Assembly (NCBI GenBank): GCA_016209895.1
Contig: JACQVH010000148.1
Location: 1-50,678, forward strand
DNA length: 50,678 nucleotides
Source: Candidatus Hydrogenedentota bacterium
GTDB taxonomy: Bacteria; Hydrogenedentota; Hydrogenedentia; Hydrogenedentales; SLHB01
Direction: 5' to 3'
This document shows, piece after piece, positions 34,152 to 40,812 of the stretch; within the stretch, counting starts at the first letter, position 1, and every line of letters starts with the position of its first letter. A program made the translations under genes and the position numbers. The notes below the pieces were generated by a model. The model was not told the DNA's origin. It made no database searches and saw nothing but the letters and a program-made list of their open reading frames with translations.

Positions 34152-36290
34152 ATGTACGAGGCCTTTTACGGATTAGCGGAAAAACCGTTCAACCTGACGC
34201 CCGATCCCCGCTTCCTTTATTTGAGCGAAAAGCATAAGGAAGCGTTCGCGCATCTGCTTTTCGGCATTAAGAACCGAAGCGGGTTCGTGATGGTGAGCGG
34301 TGAGATCGGCACGGGCAAGACCACGATTTGTCGCACGCTTCTGAACCAATTGGACCCCGATACGGAAGTGGCGTTTATCTTCAATCCCTGTCTGTCGCCG
34401 GAGGAATTACTACGAAAGATTAACGAGGATTTTGGCATTGATTCCCGGGCCGAGACCCTAAAGGGCTTGATTGACGAACTCAATGCCTACCTGCTGGATC
34501 GGAATGCGTCGGGTAAGAATTGCGTGCTGGTGATAGACGAAGCGCAGAACTTGACTCCGGCGGTACTGGAACAGGTCCGGCTCCTTTCGAATCTCGAGAC
34601 CGAGACGCAGAAGCTTCTGCAAATCGTGCTGATCGGCCAGCCGGAACTGGCGCAGCATCTCCAGTTGCCGGAATTGCGGCAGCTCAATCAACGAATTACG
34701 GCGCGGTATCATCTGAAGCCGCTCAATTTCGAAGAGACAATCCAATACATCGCGTATCGGCTGCGAGTCGCGGGAGGGCGCCGGAAGCTCCATTTCACGC
34801 GCCCGGCATTAAAAGCGGTTTTTCGACTTTCGGACGGCACGCCACGAGTCATCAACGCGATCTGCGATCGCGCGTTACTGATCGGATATACCCGGGAAAC
34901 GCGGGAAATTGCGAAGCCCATCATCCGTCAGGCGGCGCGCGAGATTCGCGGTGAACGCGTCGGGCAAACGAAGCGTTCGTACGTGTGGAAGTACGTACCC
35001 ACACCGACGCTTCTCGCGGCCGCGATCCTGATTGTGCTGGCGGGCAACTTCCTGGTAATGCCTTGGGCCAACCGTCCCGTGGTTCATACCGTAACGGCGC
35101 CAAACCACGAGGCTTGGTTGTCTCGAACGACGATGGCGCCTAGTGGCGAATTGGCGGAGGCCGCAACCAAAACCGAAGCCGCGCGGGCGGTCGAAGTAAA
35201 GGAAACGCCGGCGCCGGATATTGTGCTGGACGCGTTGGACCCGGTTTCCGCCCGAAACGCCGGCGCCTTGGCTATTTTGCGGGCCTGGAATACCGCCATG
35301 GTAAGCGGGTACCCGACCGACGATACCCCGGAAAGTCTGGCGGCATTTGCGACCGCTAACGGCCTCGACTACGAGTCACTTTCGCCGACGTTCGAACAGT
35401 TGTTGAAGATCAATCTGCCCTCCTTCATCAAACTTGCGACCAATCGGCAACAGATTTGGATAGCGTTGCTCGGCGTCGAAGGCGAGAACGTCCGAATCAG
35501 TCCGGAAATCGGCAAGACGGTTGTCGTCCCGCGTGCCGAACTGGAACCGCGCTATCTGAGCCAAGCCGTGATCCTTTGGCGCGACCCGACACCGACCGCG
35601 CCGGTCTTGCAGGTCGCGATGACGGGGGACGTGGTGCGGGACTTTCAGACACGCTTGAGGCTACTGGGGCTACTCAGTGATGATCCATCCGGCACATTCG
35701 ACGATCTCACCGTGGCCGCCGTGACAAATGTTCAGAAGGTGACTGGACTGACGACGGACGGGAAAGTCGGAAAGCAGACGCGAATGGTGATGACCAGTTG
35801 GCTGCCCGAATTCGCCGCGCCTTCGCTGGCGGTCAAAGCCCTCCCGGTTACGCTGAACTCCGATAATCCGAATCCAGCCGTCGAGACCGCGATGCAGGTG
35901 GACGTTCCGATGCCGCCGGCAGCGACCGAAGCACCGGCCCCAAATCTCGAAGATGTTTCGCCGGACGCATCCGACGGTACCGCCCCGCCGGTTGAAGCGC
36001 CGGCCACGGCCGAAAACACCACGGCGAGTCTCATACCGGAACCGTCGGGCGACAGCCAAGCCACGACTTCGTCTTCCTCCGACCCCGTTCCGGCTCCCCA
36101 GGAAGTGGCGACGACGCAGACGGGCGCAGTGACCGTGGGAGAACTACAACCGCCCCAAGCCACCGAGGAGAAGCTGGCGCCACGCGTCAGTGAAACGGAT
36201 AAGGAAATCACCGAGCCCGCTAATAGTGGACTAGCCTTTGTTCCGAGCGAACCGGAATCCGGCGCCGAGGTGGAAGCTCCCGCGCGATGA
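34152..36290 (+). CDS. GspA/ExeA-like AAA+ ATPase with peptidoglycan-binding domain
   Basis: 712 residues. The N-terminus (MYEAFYGLAEKPFNLTPDPRFLY) is the ExeA/GspA signature. AAA ATPase: Walker A SGEIGTGKTT (49-58), Walker B VLVIDEAQN (126-133). A transmembrane helix lies at about 283-303. A degenerate C39-peptidase-like region follows at about 370-475, then a PG_binding_1 domain at 485-546 (FQTRLRLLGLLSDDPSGTFDDLTVAAVTNVQK). The last 160 residues are a low-complexity Pro/Ala/Thr tail, not part of classic ExeA. GspA with GspB helps insert the secretin through peptidoglycan. No other type II secretion gene is in the window. The gene's TGA overlaps gspB's ATG by 4 nt. Confidence 0.85.
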   Translation: MYEAFYGLAEKPFNLTPDPRFLYLSEKHKEAFAHLLFGIKNRSGFVMVSGEIGTGKTTICRTLLNQLDPDTEVAFIFNPCLSPEELLRKINEDFGIDSRAETLKGLIDELNAYLLDRNASGKNCVLVIDEAQNLTPAVLEQVRLLSNLETETQKLLQIVLIGQPELAQHLQLPELRQLNQRITARYHLKPLNFEETIQYIAYRLRVAGGRRKLHFTRPALKAVFRLSDGTPRVINAICDRALLIGYTRETREIAKPIIRQAAREIRGERVGQTKRSYVWKYVPTPTLLAAAILIVLAGNFLVMPWANRPVVHTVTAPNHEAWLSRTTMAPSGELAEAATKTEAARAVEVKETPAPDIVLDALDPVSARNAGALAILRAWNTAMVSGYPTDDTPESLAAFATANGLDYESLSPTFEQLLKINLPSFIKLATNRQQIWIALLGVEGENVRISPEIGKTVVVPRAELEPRYLSQAVILWRDPTPTAPVLQVAMTGDVVRDFQTRLRLLGLLSDDPSGTFDDLTVAAVTNVQKVTGLTTDGKVGKQTRMVMTSWLPEFAAPSLAVKALPVTLNSDNPNPAVETAMQVDVPMPPAATEAPAPNLEDVSPDASDGTAPPVEAPATAENTTASLIPEPSGDSQATTSSSSDPVPAPQEVATTQTGAVTVGELQPPQATEEKLAPRVSETDKEITEPANSGLAFVPSEPESGAEVEAPAR

Positions 36291-37357
36291 GCTCCATTCT
36301 CGATGCACTGAAAAAGCTGGAAGACGACAAGGCGGACGCGGTACGCCCGGAAGACCTCGAATTGGACCGGGAAGTAGCCGAGCGAGACTTAACCGGCTAC
36401 ACGGCGGCTGCTCGCCGTACGACGGACAAGGTAACGCCCCTGGCGGCGGCGGTTGTCGCAAGTTTGATTACCGCGGCGCTTCTCCTCATCGCGGTGTTGG
36501 GCATTCTGGCAATGCGGCGCGGGGAAAGCCAAACGGCGGACACGCCACAAGTTTCACTTCCGACGGGGGCGACCTCGACGAGCACGCCGGCAATGGCCGC
36601 TCGAACTGTGACGAAGGAAATTCCCTTGGACGTCACTACACTGAATGCTGAACGCGCATCCGTGCCGATGACCAAGTCGTCAACGACCGAAACCAAAGAG
36701 GTTGGGACTCATCAAGAATTCCCGGCTTCCGACGCGCCGGCCGCGCCAAGTCCAGTGACGACCACCGGATTTGAACCGGCCGCGACACCCCCCGCGAATC
36801 CTCGAACGACCCCGGAGGCGCCGCCGACGCGCATGGCCGAAGCGAACCCAGATCGCACGGTGGTTGCCCGCGCGCCCACCATCAACTCGACGGACAATCC
36901 GCAGTCCACAGTCCGCAGTCCGCAGTCCCGTGACGCGATGGAGGCTCCAAAATCGCCGAGCGAGGATCGAACTTCTTCCCTGACCGATGGGCCGCTGCCG
37001 GGCCATTCTGGCCGTAGGTCTCCGACGCCGGCATTCCCGGCGGCGCCGGGATTGCCGGAACGTACCGAGCAGAATTCATCTCCTAAAGCGGCGGCCCGCA
37101 ATGTGGACTTACACGCGCTCCCGGAATTGGCCGATCCCGACCGTGTGCGACTGGGGCTGGAAGGTCTACAATTGAACATGCCGCGCATGCGGAACCAGTA
37201 TCGTCCATACGATTCCGCGATTATTAACTTCCGGACGGTGCGGGTCGGACAGACCATTCCGGGCACTTCGGCAATTCTGATTGCGGTAGACCTCACCGGA
37301 ATCGGCATCGAGATTGAAACTACGGGCGAGCAATTCTACCTACCACCCGGCCGATAG
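36287..37357 (+). CDS. GspB-like inner-membrane protein
   Basis: 356 residues. It begins MSSILDALKKLEDDK, the conserved start of GspB/ExeB, has one transmembrane helix (about 48-75, VTPLAAAVVASLITAALLLIAVLGILAM), a long disordered Pro/Ser/Thr-rich linker (80-280), and a C-terminal GspB domain (LPELADPDRVRLGLEGLQLNMPRM ... YDSAIINFRTVRVGQTIPGTSAIL). It works with GspA at the periplasmic face. The linker includes the product of a 7-nt repeat (PQSTVRSPQS at DNA 36895-36929). Confidence 0.8.
   Translation: MSSILDALKKLEDDKADAVRPEDLELDREVAERDLTGYTAAARRTTDKVTPLAAAVVASLITAALLLIAVLGILAMRRGESQTADTPQVSLPTGATSTSTPAMAARTVTKEIPLDVTTLNAERASVPMTKSSTTETKEVGTHQEFPASDAPAAPSPVTTTGFEPAATPPANPRTTPEAPPTRMAEANPDRTVVARAPTINSTDNPQSTVRSPQSRDAMEAPKSPSEDRTSSLTDGPLPGHSGRRSPTPAFPAAPGLPERTEQNSSPKAAARNVDLHALPELADPDRVRLGLEGLQLNMPRMRNQYRPYDSAIINFRTVRVGQTIPGTSAILIAVDLTGIGIEIETTGEQFYLPPGR
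36895..36929 (+). repeat. Heptanucleotide CAGTCCG array inside the gspB-like gene
   Basis: Five contiguous 7-nt units: CAATCCG, CAGTCCA, CAGTCCG, CAGTCCG, CAGTCCC. Because 7 is not a multiple of 3 the array is read in all three frames and encodes PQSTVRSPQS in a disordered linker. A length change of one unit would shift the frame and cut off the GspB domain. Confidence 0.7.
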
Positions 37358-37391
37358 CGGTAGATAATTCTTGCGGAGCGTGGTTGGATGG

Positions 37392-37436
37392 GTCGGACCC
37401 GTCGGACCGACTGGACCTGTCGGACAATTCGGACGG
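37392..37436. repeat. Nonanucleotide GTCGGACNN array, five units
   Basis: Units at exact 9-nt steps: GTCGGACCC, GTCGGACCG, ACTGGACCT, GTCGGACAA, TTCGGACGG. It lies between two convergent genes (stop at 37357, minus-strand end at 37452). No terminator hairpin is evident in the same gap. Confidence 0.75.
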
Positions 37437-37451
37437 ACGGGCGGCGGGCCT

Positions 37452-38171
37452 TTATCGGTGCAGTCCGGTCAACTGCCGCAGCTTGAGCACCTCGCTGTCG
37501 CTGAGTCGCCGCCATTCCCCGGGTTTTAGTCCTTTCACGCGGACGTTTGCGATCGCTACTCGCCGCAATTCCCATACCGGATGGCCGACGCTTTCGCACA
37601 TGCGTTTCACCTCCCGTTTCCGTCCTTCGCGCAGGGTGAGTTGGATGAGAGTATCTCGCGCGCCTCGATTCAGGATCCGCGCCTTGGCGGGCGCGGTCGC
37701 GCCGTCTTCCAAGACTACGCCCTTTTCCAGCCGCATGGCGGTCTCCGGGGACATCGCGCCTTTGACCCGCGCCAGGTAGACCTTGTCCACTTGATACCGT
37801 GGATGGGTTAGGCGGTACGCGAGTTCACCGTCATTGGTCAGCAGCAAGGCGCCCTCGACGTCCAAGTCCAGCCGGCCCACGGGGAACACGCGCGCGTGTA
37901 CGCCCGTTAAGCAATCCAGCACAGTTTTCCGGTGATGAGTGTCGCGCACACTACTGATAACGCCCGGAGGCTTGTTCAACAGGATATAGACTTTCTTCTC
38001 GGAGGAGACGGGTTTGCCGTCAAAGAGGACTTGGTCGCTCGTGGGATCGATTGAGTCACCAAGTTGCGCGGTCTTGCCGTTAACCGTCACCCGGCCGGAG
38101 GCCACGAGTTGTTCGGCGGTACGTCGCGAAGCCAGACCGCACTCCGCCAGGAATTTCTGCAGCCGGATCAC
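37452..38171 (-). CDS. rluB: RsuA/RluB-family rRNA pseudouridine synthase
   Basis: 239 residues. An N-terminal S4 RNA-binding domain (IRLQKFLAECGLASRRTAEQLVASGRVTVNG) precedes the catalytic domain, with VFPVGRLDLDVEGALLLTNDGELAYRLTHP containing the catalytic Asp of the GRLD motif, and KVYLARVKG and GRKREVKRMCESVGHPVWELRRVAIANV further on. It converts specific uridines of rRNA to pseudouridine; RluB (23S) is most likely, but RsuA or RluE cannot be excluded. It follows scpB by 5 nt, an arrangement common in bacteria. Confidence 0.9.
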   Translation of the reverse strand: MIRLQKFLAECGLASRRTAEQLVASGRVTVNGKTAQLGDSIDPTSDQVLFDGKPVSSEKKVYILLNKPPGVISSVRDTHHRKTVLDCLTGVHARVFPVGRLDLDVEGALLLTNDGELAYRLTHPRYQVDKVYLARVKGAMSPETAMRLEKGVVLEDGATAPAKARILNRGARDTLIQLTLREGRKREVKRMCESVGHPVWELRRVAIANVRVKGLKPGEWRRLSDSEVLKLRQLTGLHR

Positions 38172-38176
38172 TCCGG

Positions 38177-38779
38177 TTAACCCATTTCGCGAATCTCTTG
38201 CATCGAAGGCAATTCCTTCAGGCTCTTGATGCCGAAGTGGATGAGGAATTCGTCCGTCGTGCGATATAGCTTCGGCCGACCCGGCGTTTCCGCCACGCCG
38301 GATACCTTGATCAGTCGCCTCTCCTGCAGGATTTCAAAGGTGTGAGATACACTCACTCCGCGAATAGCCTCGACTTCCGCCCGGGTCACCGGCTGCTTAT
38401 ACGCGATAATGGCCAGCGTTTCCAACACCGCTTTTGACAACCGGTTGTTCTTCTTCACTTGGAGGAAACGGCGGATGTGCGCCCCAAACTCAGGCTTCGT
38501 CGTGAGTTGATACCCGCCGGCAATCTCACGCAGGATGTACGGGAGCGCCTTACTCTCCAACTCTTCGCGCAGTTCCGACAGCAGGTTTACCACTACCTCG
38601 CGATCCACGTCACCGAGCGACTCCGCCAGCCGGTCCGCGCTTACCGGCCGGTCGCTGACAAACAACAGCGCGTGCAACGCCCGACGCGACTCGTCGCGAT
38701 TCAGCGTCTCGATCGGTTCGAGGACTTCGTCGTCGAGTTCCAAGGTTTCGTCGTTCGGCTCTTCGTAAACGGGGGTCAC
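38177..38779 (-). CDS. scpB: Segregation and condensation protein B
   Basis: 200 residues with the twin winged-helix fold of ScpB: ALHALLFVSDRPVSADRLAESLG, YILREIAGGYQLTTKPEFGAHIRRFL, LSKAVLETLAIIAYKQPVTRAEVEAIRGV and AETPGRPKLYRTTDEFLIHFGIKSLKELPSM. The last two stretches are the family's strongest signatures. It joins ScpA and SMC in the kleisin complex for chromosome condensation. The start overlaps the DAHP synthase stop by 4 nt. scpA is not adjacent in this window. Confidence 0.95.
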   Translation of the reverse strand: MTPVYEEPNDETLELDDEVLEPIETLNRDESRRALHALLFVSDRPVSADRLAESLGDVDREVVVNLLSELREELESKALPYILREIAGGYQLTTKPEFGAHIRRFLQVKKNNRLSKAVLETLAIIAYKQPVTRAEVEAIRGVSVSHTFEILQERRLIKVSGVAETPGRPKLYRTTDEFLIHFGIKSLKELPSMQEIREMG

Positions 38780-39789
38780 AAAGTCTTTCCCATTACCGCG
38801 ATCAGTGGCGCGATTTCCTGCATCATTTGGACAAATCTTTTTGGCTTCAGCGACTGCGCGCCGTCAGAAAAAGCGTCTTCGGGACGGGGATGCATTTCGA
38901 CCATGATCCCGTCCGCGCCGGCGGCCACGGCCGCTTTCGCCATCGGAATGACCATGTCCCAATGGCCGGTTGCATGGCTCGGATCGATTATCACCGGCAG
39001 ATGGGACAGTTTCTTAATTACGGGGACCGCGCTGATGTCCAAAGTGTTTCGGGTCTCGGTCTCGAAAGTACGGATACCCCGTTCACAAAGCATGACCCGG
39101 GAATTCCCTTCCGCCAGAATGTATTCCGCGGACATCAGGAGTTCCGTGATCGTGGACATCATGCCGCGCTTCAGGAATACGGGCTTCCGCGCCTTACCCA
39201 CTGCACGCAGGAGTCCGAAATTCTGGATGTTACGCGCGCCGATCTGCAAGATATCCGCGTGTTCTTCCACTAGTGGCACCTGGTCGGGGGTCATCACCTC
39301 GGTTACCAACGGCAGACCGTGGGCGGCGGCGGCTTCTCTCAGGAGCCGGAGACCTTCTTCTTCCAGGCCCTGAAACGCATAGGGGGAAGTGCGCGGTTTG
39401 TAGGCGCCGCCGCGTAGGACGTGCGCACCTGCCTCTTTGACGATGCGGGCGGCTTCGAAAATCTGCTCACGGGACTCGACGGAACACGGGCCGGCCATTA
39501 CACAGAACTTGCCGCCGCCGATTTGTACCGCACCCACGTGGATGACCGAGTCTTCGTGTTTCAATTGGCGGCCGGCCAACTTGAAAGGTTTGAGGATGGG
39601 AACGACCTGATCTACTCCGGGCATGGATTCCAATGATTGGAGCCGCGCCTTGCCGCGCTCGTCGCCAATCGCACCAATGACGGTGCGTTCAACGCCGTAT
39701 AGGACATGCGCCCGGTAGCCGAGTTCCTCGACTTTCTTGACGACCCGGTCCACGTCCTCCTGGTTCCGGGACGACATTACGATAATCAT
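38776..39789 (-). CDS. aroF: 3-deoxy-7-phosphoheptulonate synthase (DAHP synthase)
   Basis: 337 residues. An N-terminal ferredoxin-like regulatory domain of about 70 residues (MIIVMSSRNQEDVDRVVKKVEELGYRAHV) precedes the type I-beta DAHP synthase barrel: FCVMAGPCSVESREQI, LRGGAYKPRTSPYAFQGL, LPLVTEVMTPDQV, QIGARNIQNFGLLRAVGK, PVFLKRGMMSTITE and PVIIDPSHATGHW. It condenses PEP and erythrose-4-phosphate, the first step of aromatic amino acid synthesis. Similar N-terminal domains give feedback inhibition by Phe or Tyr. First gene of a minus-strand operon with scpB and rluB. Confidence 0.95.
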   Translation of the reverse strand: MIIVMSSRNQEDVDRVVKKVEELGYRAHVLYGVERTVIGAIGDERGKARLQSLESMPGVDQVVPILKPFKLAGRQLKHEDSVIHVGAVQIGGGKFCVMAGPCSVESREQIFEAARIVKEAGAHVLRGGAYKPRTSPYAFQGLEEEGLRLLREAAAAHGLPLVTEVMTPDQVPLVEEHADILQIGARNIQNFGLLRAVGKARKPVFLKRGMMSTITELLMSAEYILAEGNSRVMLCERGIRTFETETRNTLDISAVPVIKKLSHLPVIIDPSHATGHWDMVIPMAKAAVAAGADGIMVEMHPRPEDAFSDGAQSLKPKRFVQMMQEIAPLIAVMGKTL

Positions 39790-39897
39790 AGGTTTAGCAT
39801 TCTCAGTTAAGGGCTAGCGGGGATGCACTTGAGGAAAACGAGTATATCCCGCGACCGATTTGAATGCAAAACGTAATCTCAACCCTCGATGTTACTT

Positions 39898-40755
39898 CTA
39901 CTTGCGGTCGTCCGGCCGCGAGACGTCGGTGGCCTGCTTGAAGCATGGCGAGAAATCGTGAGTCATGAGGAACTGTTCCAGCGCGCGGGTCACCGCTTCG
40001 GGTTCTTCGATCGTGGACGAATGGCCGGCGCCCGCGATGATCACCAGCTTCGACCCGCGGATGCGGGCATGGATGCGCTCGGCCTTGGACGGAACCGTCG
40101 CCACGTCCTGGTCGCCGACGATGATGAGCGTGGGCGCGGTGATCTTATCGAGTTGTTCGTACACGCCATCGCGGCTGAATACGCCCGTTACGGCGCGCGT
40201 GATACCAACTCGGTGGTTGGCGAGCAGTCGTTTGCGCCATTCCTGCCTTAGCTCCACGCGTCCGGGGTCTTGCAGGAATTTCCGACCGAACATGATGGGC
40301 ATAACTTGGTTGGCGACCAATCTCAAACCGAACCAGCGCGCGATAAAGTTCATAAGGCGATAGCGACCTACGTTGTTTTGCGGTTCTGGGTCAGCCGATG
40401 TTTCGAGCAGCATGAGGGATTTGATTAGTTCAGGATGACGGATGGCCAAGCGCATCGCCACGAAGCCGCCCATCGAAAGACCGAGGAAATGACAGGGGGC
40501 ACAACGCAAGGATGAAATGAGGGCAGCGGCATCTTCCGTAAGGGTGTCCATGTCATAGCCGGAGGCCGTGATTTCGCTCTGGCCCTGGCCGCGGAAATCG
40601 AAGGTGATGCAACGATAGCGGTCTTTGAGGGCATTGACTTGGTCATCGAACATGCGGCCGCTCCAAAGCAGGCCATGCGCGAAAACAATGGACTCCGGGC
40701 CGATCCCGTGTTCTTCGTAGTAAATCTCCGCACCGTTAACTCGCATCCTCGGCAT
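39898..40755 (-). CDS. Alpha/beta-fold hydrolase
   Basis: 285 residues from the ATG at 40755 with a GGAGGACGATGCT leader as Shine-Dalgarno. Motifs: oxyanion loop VFAHGLLWSGRMFDD, FDFRGQGQSE, nucleophile elbow HFLGLSMGGFVA, catalytic acid in IIVGDQDVATVP and His in IAGAGHSSTIEEPE. This is the 3-oxoadipate enol-lactonase-like/MhpC-like group; substrate is not determinable. It lies 57 nt after the glycoside-hydrolase-like gene and could end that operon. A 108-nt gap to the DAHP synthase gene shows nothing notable. Confidence 0.85.
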   Translation of the reverse strand: MPRMRVNGAEIYYEEHGIGPESIVFAHGLLWSGRMFDDQVNALKDRYRCITFDFRGQGQSEITASGYDMDTLTEDAAALISSLRCAPCHFLGLSMGGFVAMRLAIRHPELIKSLMLLETSADPEPQNNVGRYRLMNFIARWFGLRLVANQVMPIMFGRKFLQDPGRVELRQEWRKRLLANHRVGITRAVTGVFSRDGVYEQLDKITAPTLIIVGDQDVATVPSKAERIHARIRGSKLVIIAGAGHSSTIEEPEAVTRALEQFLMTHDFSPCFKQATDVSRPDDRK

Positions 40756-40812
40756 AGCATCGTCCTCCGGGAGGGTCGGCGTCCCCGCCGACCTCGTAGC
40801 CTCTAGCGACAC

